Position numbers and translations under genes: made by a program | From: Onthovicinus sp900555545 | Lineage (GTDB): Bacteria > Bacillota > Clostridia > Oscillospirales > Acutalibacteraceae | Reading direction: 5' to 3' | Assembly: GCA_949296915.1 (NCBI GenBank) | Contig: CASFPX010000012.1 | Span: 14,707 to 78,706, forward strand | Length of the DNA stretch: 64,000 nt | The notes under the pieces: generated by a model | The model's database searches: none | Seen by the model: the letters and a program-made list of their open reading frames with translations, nothing else | What the model was told of the DNA's origin: nothing | In this document: piece by piece, positions 1 to 8,072 of the stretch | Numbering within the stretch: position 1 is the stretch's first letter | Layout: every line of letters starts with the position of its first letter

Positions 1-428
1 TAATTTTCCCCGAATTTATCGCGCAATTCCTGTTCGGTCATGTACCCCTGATGGGAATCAGTGTTGTCGCTCAGGTCGGCGCCCTTGAGGCTGTCATCCG
101 GATTGGAGCGATTGGCGGCCCGCATCCGATAGGCATTGGTATAACTGGCTACAGCCTGGGCACGCAGGGCCTGCGCATGATAGAGTGGCGGCATCTCCGC
201 ACATACGGCCCCAATCAGGTAGTCGCGTTCACTCAGGGTGACCACCTCCCCTGATTCAGACAGGAGAATCTTAAAGGTTCCGTCCGCCGCTTCAGCAGGA
301 TCCGAACTGTCAGAAAAGGGCGCTTTTGGTTCTGTTTTGCCGCTGGATGAGGTGGGGATCAGAGCAAGCGCTGGTGCGGCCAACAGCGCTGCGGAGAGCA
401 CTAGGGCCAGTGAGAGCATGGGGCGCAT
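1..428 (-). CDS. spoIID: SpoIID-type sporulation protein, 3' end outside window
   Basis: SpoIID is a septal peptidoglycan lytic transglycosylase needed for engulfment in endospore formers. The visible N-terminal ~142 residues begin with a hydrophobic signal/anchor (MLSLALVLSAALLAAPALAL) followed by a low-complexity linker. The family core follows, with GAVCAEMPPLYHAQALRAQA around residues 76-95, which matches the SpoIID/LytB pattern of xGExPxxxxxEALKAQAVAARTY. The ATG at 428 is preceded by a strong AAGGAGG (436-442). The catalytic Glu region is present, but the C-terminal half lies beyond base 1, so completeness cannot be judged. The gene is transcribed away from the + strand cluster that begins at 592. 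Family assignment is confident. SpoIID itself versus a SpoIID-domain paralogue is less certain. Confidence 0.85.
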   Translation of the reverse strand, partial: MRPMLSLALVLSAALLAAPALALIPTSSSGKTEPKAPFSDSSDPAEAADGTFKILLSESGEVVTLSERDYLIGAVCAEMPPLYHAQALRAQAVASYTNAYRMRAANRSNPDDSLKGADLSDNTDSHQGYMTEQELRDKFGEN

Positions 429-591
429 ATTGAAACCTCCTTGATCCCATTTTGCCAGCTTGACTTTTAATGGCCAAATGGGATAAAATAATAAAAATAA
501 GGGGGCGGCAACACAGGCTGTCCGCCCGCATAGATTATATGTGCCGATAAACGCTTGCATGACATCATTTTGATAAACGGGGCTGATTCAT

Positions 592-1500
592 TTGATCAAT
601 AAATTTAAAGGGCGTGTAAAAAAGCTGACGCCGTCCTGGATTTTGCTTATCTTTGCGGCGGCTGTGCTGATCTGCGTCCCGCTGCGCCTGTATCAGACGA
701 TCTGTCTGATCGAGCCGGAGACCGGGTTCTTTGTGCCGGGCGACCATATCACCGTCACGATTCTGTACGTGGTGGCGGGTGTTGCGGGTGTTGCACTGTT
801 GGTTCTGTCCTATCTGGGAATCCGCCCAGATGTACCGGATCGCCGGATCAGGAGCCGAGTACTGTGCGTAATGGCCGCAGTAATGGCTATCGCATTTCTG
901 ATCGATGCAGTCTATACCATTTATACGATTGTCAGCTCCGCTGTGGAGTACAGCGCGAGTGCCGGTGCGGAGGATGGCGCCCGCTATGCGATGATGCAAT
1001 TTATCACGCAGGCGGCTCAGGTCATTTTTGCAATGCTCTCCTGCGTGTACTTTGCCTGTCTCTCCCTCTCATGGGATGGTCGGGGTTCCAGTACCCTGTA
1101 TGCGGTTCTGGCGGTGATGCCGGTCTTCTGGGCGATCGTCCGTGCGGTCAATCGCTTTATCCGTATGATTAATTTTAAAAATGTCTCCGATTTGCTGCTG
1201 GAGCTGTTTATGCTGGCGTTTATGATGCTATTTTTCCTCGCCTTTGCGCGTGTGAACTCCCGCGTGGAGAGCGAAGGAGTCCGGTGGCAGCTCTATGGGT
1301 GCGGCCTGGCCGCCGCATTGGCTGCCGCAATCGTCAGTATCCCACGCCTGATCATGATGATCTGCGGCCTGGGCGATCGGATTGCAGATGGATATCCGCT
1401 CAACGCCTGTGATCTGGTGTTGCCGTTTTTCATGGTGGCTTATCTGCTATACATCTCTACGGGGAGCCGGGAGGAGATTGGGACGTCTGCCCTTTCATAA
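592..1500 (+). CDS. Polytopic membrane protein of unknown function
   Basis: This 302-residue protein starts with a short basic N-terminus (MINKFKGRVKKL) and has about seven hydrophobic segments, roughly at residues 14-32, 53-75, 88-116, 135-160, 163-180, 197-217, 230-255 and 275-292. It contains no soluble domain or catalytic motif that I recognise. The start is TTG, since no better in-frame ATG with a ribosome binding site exists nearby and the upstream Shine-Dalgarno sequence is weak. It precedes the AEC transporter gene by 21 bp on the same strand, so the two are probably cotranscribed. Function is unknown, and the real start could be slightly further in. Confidence 0.7.
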   Translation: MINKFKGRVKKLTPSWILLIFAAAVLICVPLRLYQTICLIEPETGFFVPGDHITVTILYVVAGVAGVALLVLSYLGIRPDVPDRRIRSRVLCVMAAVMAIAFLIDAVYTIYTIVSSAVEYSASAGAEDGARYAMMQFITQAAQVIFAMLSCVYFACLSLSWDGRGSSTLYAVLAVMPVFWAIVRAVNRFIRMINFKNVSDLLLELFMLAFMMLFFLAFARVNSRVESEGVRWQLYGCGLAAALAAAIVSIPRLIMMICGLGDRIADGYPLNACDLVLPFFMVAYLLYISTGSREEIGTSALS

Positions 1501-1521
1501 AAATTATCGGGAGGGAAGCCC

Positions 1522-2451
1522 TTGTTTATTGAAAATATGATTACCGCCGCCCAGCAGGTGGCGATCCTTGCGATCCTCGTCATTGTAGGCCTGCTCTGCG
1601 ACCGTGCGGGGATCTATACGGAAAAGGCAGCCCGTCTGACCAATAATCTGCTCTTTTATATTGTGACTCCCGCTGTGATCGTGGAGTCTTTTTTACGTGT
1701 GGAAATGACAAGCGACAGCCTGCACGGCCTGCTGCTGTCGGCGCTGTGCGGGGTTATCATCCACGTGGCCGCAATCCTGATCACACTCCCAATCTTTCGG
1801 AAAGGGGAGCGGGATGAAAACTGTGTGTTTAAATACGCGTGTATCTATGGTAATACGGGATACATGGCAATTCCGCTCGCAGGTGCTGTCCTGGGGGAGG
1901 AGGGGATATTCTATTGTTCGGCAGGGATTGTTGTTTTTAACCTGTTCTGCTTTACGCACGGCGTGTGGCTGATGCGCAAAAAGGGTGATTCCTTTGACTT
2001 TAAAAGGCTGTTGATCAATCCCGGCACCATCTCCCTGCTGATCGGATTGCCGCTCTTTCTGGCCAATGTCACACTGCCAAAAATCCTGGCCCAGCCCGTC
2101 GAGCTCCTGGCTGATCTGAATACACCACTGGCGATGATTCTGTTTGGCACCTATCTGGCGCATACAAAGCTCCGCACGCTGTTTACACGCCCCAAGGCCT
2201 ATGTGACGGCACTGTTCAAGCTGGTGCTGCTGCCCGCCCTGATGCTTGTCTGCTTTCGCCTGATGGGGTTGCAGGGGACGTTGCTGACCGCCTGCATCAT
2301 CACGGCGTCAGTCCCCAGTGCAAACAATACGATTATGTTTGCCGCCAAGTATGACAAGGACACGGGGATCGCCTCACAGACGGTCTCCCTGGTGAGTGTG
2401 CTTTCGATCATCACCATGCCGGTGATGATCGCGCTTTCCAGCGCCATATAG
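1522..2451 (+). CDS. AEC family transporter (auxin efflux carrier-like permease)
   Basis: The protein has 309 residues and about ten hydrophobic helices in the two-times-five arrangement typical of the AEC family, which includes malate and malonate permeases. The N-terminus runs TAAQQVAILAILVIVGLLCD and a family-typical NTGYMAIPLAGAVLGEEG stretch lies near residue 113. The TTG start at 1522 sits behind GGGAGGG (1510-1515). These permeases are inner-membrane exporters or importers of small organic acids, but the substrate cannot be read from sequence. The gene ends 13 bp before the best start of the following PLP enzyme, so an operon covering 592-3802 is likely. Linkage to a decarboxylase hints at export or exchange of an amino-acid-derived product, which is inference. 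Confidence 0.85.
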   Translation: MFIENMITAAQQVAILAILVIVGLLCDRAGIYTEKAARLTNNLLFYIVTPAVIVESFLRVEMTSDSLHGLLLSALCGVIIHVAAILITLPIFRKGERDENCVFKYACIYGNTGYMAIPLAGAVLGEEGIFYCSAGIVVFNLFCFTHGVWLMRKKGDSFDFKRLLINPGTISLLIGLPLFLANVTLPKILAQPVELLADLNTPLAMILFGTYLAHTKLRTLFTRPKAYVTALFKLVLLPALMLVCFRLMGLQGTLLTACIITASVPSANNTIMFAAKYDKDTGIASQTVSLVSVLSIITMPVMIALSSAI

Positions 2452-2464
2452 GGGGGTGAGATTG

Positions 2465-3802
2465 GTGCCGCTTCCACTTTATGAAAGCTTGAAAGCCCAT
2501 GCCAAAAAGGGGCGCAGCCCTTTTCACATGCCCGGCCACAAGGGAAAACTCCGGGGATGGGAGTTGGAGCAGGCCGCCTTCCTTGACGTAACGGAGATCC
2601 CCGATACGGGCAGTCTGTTTGACGATTTGGGCCCCACCAGGGCGGCGGAAGAACTGGCCACCCAGTACTTTGGAACGGCGCGCACACTTTTTTCCGCCGG
2701 GGGGTCAACCCTGTGCATCCAGGCTATGATGCGCCTGTGTGCCCCGCAGGGAGGTACCGTGATCTGTTCCCGCGTGATGCATCGCAGTGCCGTCAACGCC
2801 ATGGCACTGCTCGGGATCGATCCTGTATATCTTTATCCCGACCATTCCGCCGGCCCGTATTTCGCCGGGCGGGTGACACCGGAGTCGGTAGCTGAGGCGC
2901 TGCGGGAACATCCGGACGCTCGGGCGGTCTATCTCACCTCGCCGGACTATTACGGCGTGATGAGCGACATCCGGGGAATCTGTGAACAGGCAGATCGATA
3001 CCGTGTCCCTGTGATCGTGGATAATGCCCACGGTGCACATCTGTATCCATTGGATCCACAGCTGCACCCGGTTGTGCAGGGGGCGGCGATGTCGGCCGAT
3101 TCGGCACACAAGACGCTGCCGGTACTCACGGGTGGTTCCTTTTTACAGATCGGCCGGGCGGCGTATGTTCAACAGGCCAAGGCCGCGATGGAGTTGTTTG
3201 GCTCCACCAGCCCATCCTATCTGATCCTGACCTCTCTGGACTGGTGCAGGGATTGGCTTGAGCATGGCGGAGAGGAGATGGTCCGCACGTCGGCGGATCA
3301 GTGCAGAGCTGTAAAATCGATGGCGGAGTCGATGGGACTCCTGCAGCCGGAGGGCCTGTGTGATCCATTCCACATCGCGCTCAGCGGCGCCAATATGACA
3401 GCCGGCGGCGTGCGCAGCGGGGAATTGTTGCGGGCGATGGGGGTAGAGCCGGAGTACGCATCGGCGGATGGGATTATTTTAATGCCTTCCCCGATGAATT
3501 CAAAATATGACTATGAGATCCTGCGCCGCGCGTTGGAGCACCTGCCGCACACCGGGGGCGACCGCTCCAGCTGTGGTGTGCGATCACTGCCCCGCCCCAG
3601 GACCGTGATGCGCCTGCGGGAGGCGCTTCTGGCCCCAGCAGAGGAATTGCCGGTCGATCGTTGCCTGGGGCGAATTGCCGCACAGGTCAAATGCCCCTGC
3701 CCGCCGGCCATCCCGATCGTCATGCCGGGAGAGGAAATGGACGCGGACTGCATTGCAGCACTGAAAAATTTTGGCGTCATGAATATTAAAGTTGTAAAAT
3801 GA
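2465..3802 (+). CDS. Orn/Lys/Arg decarboxylase-family PLP enzyme
   Basis: This is a fold-type I PLP enzyme of the basic amino acid decarboxylase family (SpeA/lysine decarboxylase/YaaO type). It has the diagnostic N-terminal FHMPGHKGK, then TSPDYYGVMSDI, the PLP-anchoring DNAHGAHL and the Schiff-base lysine in SADSAHKTLPVLTGG. At ~445 residues it is a short Gram-positive form. It decarboxylates arginine, lysine or ornithine to a polyamine precursor, but the substrate cannot be assigned. The reading frame opens at GTG 2456 directly after the previous stop. GTG 2465 or TTG 2462 fits better because GGGGTGAG (2453-2460) then acts as the ribosome binding site. It is probably cotranscribed with the upstream transporter. 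Its position just before darA-holB-ricT matches a common Firmicute arrangement. Confidence 0.88.
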   Translation: MPLPLYESLKAHAKKGRSPFHMPGHKGKLRGWELEQAAFLDVTEIPDTGSLFDDLGPTRAAEELATQYFGTARTLFSAGGSTLCIQAMMRLCAPQGGTVICSRVMHRSAVNAMALLGIDPVYLYPDHSAGPYFAGRVTPESVAEALREHPDARAVYLTSPDYYGVMSDIRGICEQADRYRVPVIVDNAHGAHLYPLDPQLHPVVQGAAMSADSAHKTLPVLTGGSFLQIGRAAYVQQAKAAMELFGSTSPSYLILTSLDWCRDWLEHGGEEMVRTSADQCRAVKSMAESMGLLQPEGLCDPFHIALSGANMTAGGVRSGELLRAMGVEPEYASADGIILMPSPMNSKYDYEILRRALEHLPHTGGDRSSCGVRSLPRPRTVMRLREALLAPAEELPVDRCLGRIAAQVKCPCPPAIPIVMPGEEMDADCIAALKNFGVMNIKVVK

Positions 3803-3820
3803 CCGCTTTTGCTTTATAAT
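3792..3820 (+). promoter_or_regulatory. Sigma-A-type promoter for darA-holB-ricT
   Basis: TTGTAA (3792-3797) and a perfect TATAAT (3815-3820) are separated by 17 bp, overlapping the end of the decarboxylase gene. The leader then contains a small hairpin, GGCTC-tcag-GAGCC (3839-3852), before the AAGGGGG ribosome binding site of darA. Confidence 0.75.
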
Positions 3821-3870
3821 GTTCATATACGGGATACAGGCTCTCAGGAGCCGATGAAGGGGGCTTTTTC

Positions 3871-4194
3871 ATGAAACTCGTATTTGCAATTGTCCACAGC
3901 GATGACAGCCGTGCTGTGATGACGGAGATGACCAAGTCAGGCTTTTACTTTACCAAACTTTCAACCTCCGGCGGCCTGCTCAAGGCAGGGAATGTCACGT
4001 TGATGGCCGGCGTGGAGGATGAGAAGGTGGATGTGCTGCTCGATCTGCTCAAACGATTCAGTAGCCAACGCAAACAATTAATCCAGCCCTCGCCGATGTA
4101 TGGGAATGAGATGTTTATGTCGGAGCCGGTGGAAATCACTGTCGGTGGGGCGACCGTGTTCGTCCTCGACATTGAAAAATTCCTCAAGCTGTAA
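3871..4194 (+). CDS. darA: Cyclic-di-AMP receptor DarA (PstA/YaaQ)
   Basis: This 107-residue PII-like protein is the c-di-AMP receptor DarA/PstA. It begins MKLVFAIVHSDDSRAVMTEM, continues with the characteristic FYFTKLSTSGGLLKAGN (residues ~28-44) and ends GGATVFVLDIEKFLKL, as in Bacillus and Listeria homologues. It forms a cytosolic trimer that binds c-di-AMP, and its output partner is not settled in most species. Length is normal for the family. A consensus promoter lies at 3792-3820 and an AAGGGGG ribosome binding site lies just upstream. The stop codon is one base before the holB ATG, so darA, holB and ricT form the usual Firmicute operon. Confidence 0.95.
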   Translation: MKLVFAIVHSDDSRAVMTEMTKSGFYFTKLSTSGGLLKAGNVTLMAGVEDEKVDVLLDLLKRFSSQRKQLIQPSPMYGNEMFMSEPVEITVGGATVFVLDIEKFLKL

Positions 4195-4195
4195 C

Positions 4196-5119
4196 ATGGC
4201 GGTTCAGAGGAAAGTAGATCCCCCGACCCCTGCCCGGGAAGAACTGGGGATGGACGGTCTGCCGTCTCGATTGCGTCAGGAATTGGAGGATAGGTTGCAG
4301 GAGCGGCGTTTTCCACACGCTGTTCTGTTTGAGGCCACGGATGCAGTTTGTGCGCGCCGTGTGGCGCTCACTATCGCGGCCGGGCTGCTTTGCCGTGCGG
4401 AGGAAGTGCGCCCCTGTGGCGAGTGCTCATCCTGTCATAAAGTGGCGGCCGGCAGCCATCCGGATCTGCTGATTTTGGAGGGGGATGGGGGTCAGCGCTC
4501 CCTGCATGTGGAGGAGATTCGTTCCCTGCGGCGGGACAGTGTGGTGCTCCCCAACGAGTCGGAGGTCAAGGTGTATGTGTTGCTGGGGGCGCAAAATATG
4601 TCTGAGCAGGCGCAGAATGCCCTGCTTAAGGTGCTTGAGGAGCCGCCGGAACGGGTTCGGTTTATTCTGACGTGTGATGATCGTTCTCATCTGTTGGGGA
4701 CGATCCTGTCGCGTTGTACGCTCTATTCCATCGACGCCGGCATACAGAGTACTGCGGGCGGTCCGGCGCAGGAGACGGCTATGGCGATTGCGGCTGCCGT
4801 AGGTGGTCCGTCAGAACTGGAACTGATGCGCTGTACGGCCGTTTTTGAGAAGGACCGCCGGTTGATGGCGGAGACACTTTCCAGGCTGATGCTGCTGTTC
4901 CGGCAGGCGATCATGCTCCATTCAGGTAAAGAGACTCCGAACGCCCCGCCGGAGGTGCAGGCACTTTTGCGCAAGCTCACGTCCGATTTTTCCATTGCCC
5001 GCCTGTCGGCGCTGATCCAGGCTGTGCGCACGATCGAGGAGTGCATGGACCGCAATGCAAACCAGAATCTGATGATAACGCGCCTGAGCGCCCTGTTGCG
5101 CGGGGCTGCGGGCAGATAA
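4196..5119 (+). CDS. holB: DNA polymerase III delta' subunit
   Basis: HolB is the clamp-loader delta' subunit. The 307-residue frame contains FPHAVLFEA near residue 40 and the zinc-binding set CGECSSCHKVAAGSHPD near 77-93. It then has the family-typical LGAQNMSEQAQNALLKVLEEPP (shown here in two pieces, LGAQNMSEQAQ and NALLKVLEEPP) and a sensor-like TILSRC. As in other delta' proteins, no intact Walker A loop is visible. The open frame extends upstream into darA, but the ATG at 4196, one base after the darA stop, gives the usual length and translational coupling. It acts with DnaX and delta to load the sliding clamp. Confidence 0.92.
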   Translation: MAVQRKVDPPTPAREELGMDGLPSRLRQELEDRLQERRFPHAVLFEATDAVCARRVALTIAAGLLCRAEEVRPCGECSSCHKVAAGSHPDLLILEGDGGQRSLHVEEIRSLRRDSVVLPNESEVKVYVLLGAQNMSEQAQNALLKVLEEPPERVRFILTCDDRSHLLGTILSRCTLYSIDAGIQSTAGGPAQETAMAIAAAVGGPSELELMRCTAVFEKDRRLMAETLSRLMLLFRQAIMLHSGKETPNAPPEVQALLRKLTSDFSIARLSALIQAVRTIEECMDRNANQNLMITRLSALLRGAAGR

Positions 5120-5143
5120 GAACGGACGGAGGACTGTAATTTT

Positions 5144-6046
5144 ATGGCTCAAGTAGTAGGAGTGCGTTTTCGCGAGATCGGTAAGGTCTATTATTTCGAT
5201 CCCGATTCCACCGCGTTTCAGGCAGGGGATCGGGTGATCGTGGAGACGTCACGTGGGATCGAGTGCGGGGAGATTGTCACCCCGAACCGTGAGGTGGACG
5301 ATGAGAAGATCGTTAAGCCGCTGAAGGTGATTATCCGTGCCGCCACACCGGAGGATCTGGAGGCCGTGCGCGCCAACCAGTCTAAGGAACGGCGCGCCGC
5401 CGAGATCTGTAAAAAAAAGATTGCCGAGCGCAAGCTCGAGATGAAGCTGATCAATGTCGAATATACCTTTGACAGCAGTAAGATTCTGTTCTATTTTACG
5501 GCCGACGGCCGCGTGGATTTTCGTGAACTGGTTAAGGATCTGGCGGGGATTTTCCACACGCGGATCGAACTGCGGCAGATCGGCGTTCGCGACGAGTCCC
5601 GTATGCTTGGCGGGCTCGGGATCTGCGGCCGCCCCTTCTGTTGCTGTTCGTTCTTGGGGGATTTTCACCCCGTATCGATCAAGATGGCCAAGGAACAGGG
5701 GTTGTCTTTAAACCCCACCAAGATCAGCGGCGCGTGCGGCAGGCTGATGTGCTGTCTCAAATATGAGCAGAGCGCCTACGACTATCTGCTCAAGATCACC
5801 CCGCGCACCGGCGCTCAGGTCACTACGCCGGAAGGGCGCGGTGTTGTGACGGATGTCTCCCTGATCAGCGGGGTGGTGAAAGTGCGGCTGGATAAGAATG
5901 AGGACGCCCCACCGCGTGCCTTTGACCGCAGCGAAGTGCAGTTGTTGCGGAAACCTGCACCCATCAAGGACGAACAGGGCGAGAGGAGTGGGGATAAATC
6001 GTCCGCCCCGAAAGAGAAAAATTCAGCTGCACGTGACCGTGCCTAA
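5144..6046 (+). CDS. ricT: PSP1-domain protein RicT (YaaT)
   Basis: RicT is part of the RicA-RicF-RicT complex that assists RNase Y-dependent mRNA maturation and supports sporulation and competence in Bacillus. The 300-residue protein has the PSP1 N-terminal region (MAQVVGVRFREIGKVYYFDP). The conserved cysteine cluster follows as CGRPFCCCSFL at ~residues 162-172 and CGRLMCCLKYE at ~199-209; in Bacillus these cysteines help bind Fe-S clusters. The C-terminal ~30 residues are charged and low in complexity. The gene lies 24 bp after holB behind GGAGGA, in the conserved darA-holB-ricT order. Confidence 0.93.
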   Translation: MAQVVGVRFREIGKVYYFDPDSTAFQAGDRVIVETSRGIECGEIVTPNREVDDEKIVKPLKVIIRAATPEDLEAVRANQSKERRAAEICKKKIAERKLEMKLINVEYTFDSSKILFYFTADGRVDFRELVKDLAGIFHTRIELRQIGVRDESRMLGGLGICGRPFCCCSFLGDFHPVSIKMAKEQGLSLNPTKISGACGRLMCCLKYEQSAYDYLLKITPRTGAQVTTPEGRGVVTDVSLISGVVKVRLDKNEDAPPRAFDRSEVQLLRKPAPIKDEQGERSGDKSSAPKEKNSAARDRA

Positions 6047-6059
6047 TGCGGTAACATTT

Positions 6060-6090
6060 AACAGCGCGCCGGTTTTCCCGGTGCGCTGTT
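6060..6090 (+). terminator. Hairpin after ricT
   Basis: AACAGCGCGCCGG (6060-6072) pairs with CCGGTGCGCTGTT (6078-6090) around a TTTTC loop, with one G-T wobble. The following T-tract is poor, so termination efficiency is uncertain. Confidence 0.55.
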
Positions 6091-6136
6091 CCTATGTCCG
6101 GAAAAAATTACCAAAAGGATTTCATTGGGTTTCTCC

Positions 6137-6184
6137 TTGATAAAATAGAACAAATGTGCTAAGATGATATTAAAACAAATGTTC
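6137..6184 (+). promoter_or_regulatory. SOS-type promoter with two LexA-like boxes
   Basis: A -35 TTGATA (6137-6142) and a -10 TAAGAT (6160-6165) are spaced by exactly 17 bp. The spacer holds GAAC-aaat-GTGC (6148-6159), a degraded half of the Firmicute LexA/DinR consensus GAACnnnnGTTC. A better copy, AAAC-aaat-GTTC (6173-6184), covers the predicted start site. Both boxes share the same central AAAT. The arrangement predicts SOS control of the downstream polymerase. Confidence 0.75.
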
Positions 6185-6202
6185 TTGTTAGGGGAGACGG
6201 AT

Positions 6203-7441
6203 ATGGAGCGTGTGATTCTGCATTCGGATTTGAATAATTTTTACGCCTCAGTCGCCTGCCGTCTGCATCCGGAATTGCGTGAGCACGCCGTGATCGTGGG
6301 TGGAGACCCGGAGCGGCGCCACGGAATCGTTTTGGCCAAAAACATGCGGGCCAAGGCGTGTGGGGTGCGTACGGCGGAACCACTTTGGCAGGCGCTGCGA
6401 AAGTGTCCAGATGCCGTTGTTGTTCCGCCGGAATTCGAGCAATATGCCGAATTTTCCGCCCAGGCGCGCCGGATCTATCAGGATTATACGGATCAGGTGG
6501 AGAGCTTTGGGATCGACGAGTGCTGGCTGGATGTGACGGGGAGCCAGAACGTCTGTGGAACGGGACGTAAGATTGCGGAGGATATTCGGGCACGTATCCG
6601 GCGGGAGCTGGGGGTGACGGTGTCCGTGGGCGTATCGTTCAACAAAATCTTTGCCAAGCTCGGTTCGGACCTGCGCAAGCCGGACGCTGTGACTGTGATC
6701 TCGTCGGAAAACTTCCGAAGGAAAATCTGGGGATTACCTGCGGGGGAGTTGCTCTATGTAGGCCAAGCCACCACACGTAAACTGCAAAAGTACGCGATCA
6801 ATACCATTGGGGATCTGGCACAGGCGGATCCACATTTCCTCACAACAGTCCTCGGTGTCACCGGGCAAAAGCTCTGGCGTTTTGCCAACGGACTCGATTA
6901 TTCACCCGTCCAGCGTGTAGGCAACCGGGAAGAGATCAAGAGCATTGGCAACAGTACCACTGCCCCGCGCGATCTTGTCACAGATCGCGATATCCGAATC
7001 ACCCTCTATGCGCTCAGCGAGTGCGTGGCACAGCGCCTGCGTGAGCACGGGCTGGTCTGTATGTCCGTCAAGCTCCACGTGCGGGATACGGATTTGGCAT
7101 CCTACGAGCGGCAGGGACGTCTGGAGACGCCGACCTGCTCATCTGAGGTGCTTTTCCGGCGTGCTTACGACCTCTTTCGGGAGAGCCGGCCCCCGGAACG
7201 GGTCCGAAGCCTGGGAATCACAGCGGCCTCCTTGGAACATTCCAATGGAGTGCAGCTGTCGCTGATACCGGAGATTGCCTCCGCCCAGCGGCACGAACGC
7301 CTGGAATATGTGGTGGATGAACTCCGTGGTAAATATGGCAAGGATATTATCCGGCGCGGGGTGATGATGATGGATCCTGACCTGGGCGGGGTGCAGCTTC
7401 ACGGGGATCATACGATCAATGTACGCGTGCAGCGCATATAA
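6203..7441 (+). CDS. dinB: Y-family DNA polymerase (Pol IV/DinB type)
   Basis: This 412-residue translesion polymerase starts MERVILHSDLNNFYASVACRL, which carries the first catalytic Asp. The palm motif SFGIDECWLDVTG (~residues 104-116) supplies the Asp-Glu pair, followed by VSVGVSFNKIFAKLGSDLRKP and a little-finger domain. The frame opens at 6164, but ATG 6203 is preferred because GGGGAGA (6191-6197) precedes it and the LexA-like box at 6173-6184 would otherwise be coding. It inserts nucleotides opposite damaged bases and has low fidelity. It is monocistronic between the upstream ricT hairpin and a strong downstream terminator. Confidence 0.92.
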   Translation: MERVILHSDLNNFYASVACRLHPELREHAVIVGGDPERRHGIVLAKNMRAKACGVRTAEPLWQALRKCPDAVVVPPEFEQYAEFSAQARRIYQDYTDQVESFGIDECWLDVTGSQNVCGTGRKIAEDIRARIRRELGVTVSVGVSFNKIFAKLGSDLRKPDAVTVISSENFRRKIWGLPAGELLYVGQATTRKLQKYAINTIGDLAQADPHFLTTVLGVTGQKLWRFANGLDYSPVQRVGNREEIKSIGNSTTAPRDLVTDRDIRITLYALSECVAQRLREHGLVCMSVKLHVRDTDLASYERQGRLETPTCSSEVLFRRAYDLFRESRPPERVRSLGITAASLEHSNGVQLSLIPEIASAQRHERLEYVVDELRGKYGKDIIRRGVMMMDPDLGGVQLHGDHTINVRVQRI

Positions 7442-7457
7442 ACAGGCCGATTTTAAA

Positions 7458-7493
7458 ATGCGGGCCCCATTCCTTCTGGAAAAGGGCCCGCAT
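7458..7493. terminator. Bidirectional terminator between dinB and a convergent gene
   Basis: ATGCGGGCCC (7458-7467) and GGGCCCGCAT (7484-7493) form a perfect 10-bp stem. TTTTAAAAT on the left side provides a T-tract for the minus-strand gene at 7505-7813. Confidence 0.8.
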
Positions 7494-7504
7494 GCGGAAA
7501 TGAT

Positions 7505-7813
7505 TTAAATTTCTGTTTCGCTGTCGATCCACTCCTGTGCCCGCTGTGCGAGGAACTTTTCCGTGACCGAGCAGGCTGCATATTTGTGGTCTATAAACCC
7601 ATAAAGGTTTAATACTTTGCATATGTATCCGATCCTTTTTTCCAGCTCAACGCTGCTGGATGAGAAGCGCCGGCTGAAGTAGGTGAGGTTTTGCCGGATG
7701 GTCAATTCTTTTTCCGGCAGCTCAATCAGACTGGACTCGGGAGATGATTTTTTTCGGATGAGGGAAAGCGGGCTTTCGCTGGTGTTGTGCTGGGAAAGTG
7801 CTGTGTTGTCCAT
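7505..7813 (-). CDS. Hypothetical protein, 102 residues
   Basis: I do not recognise this small soluble protein. It is polar and helix-prone, with a Ser-rich centre (FSSSSVELEKRIG) and a conserved-looking tail, FLAQRAQEWIDSETEI. The frame extends 11 residues further upstream, but the ATG at 7813 has AAGGA at a good distance and is preferred. It is convergent with dinB and shares the bidirectional terminator at 7458-7493. No signal peptide or membrane segment is visible. The ribosome binding site and terminator support its being real, but no function can be offered. Confidence 0.6.
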   Translation of the reverse strand: MDNTALSQHNTSESPLSLIRKKSSPESSLIELPEKELTIRQNLTYFSRRFSSSSVELEKRIGYICKVLNLYGFIDHKYAACSVTEKFLAQRAQEWIDSETEI

Positions 7814-8072
7814 GAATACCGTCCTTACTTTCTTGAATTTTTGCATGACTCATTATATGACGGCGGCACTGGGAGATATGACGGATTTTATCGGATCCGA
7901 TGATCTTTTTATTTTTTGCTCAAAGGGATACTGTGCGCTGAAGGAACGCCAGTGTTTCAGAATCCAATTGGGAACCAATTCCGTGGGCGGCTTCTCGAAA
8001 ATATGACGATTGAATAAGGGATATCATTGTGTTACAATGTTTTTAATACCAAAGAGAATAGGGGGAAAGAAA

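Noticed and set aside
4100..4195. Upstream start of holB inside darA
   Set aside because: The extra 32 residues are out-of-frame darA sequence. ATG 4196 directly after the darA stop gives the standard length.
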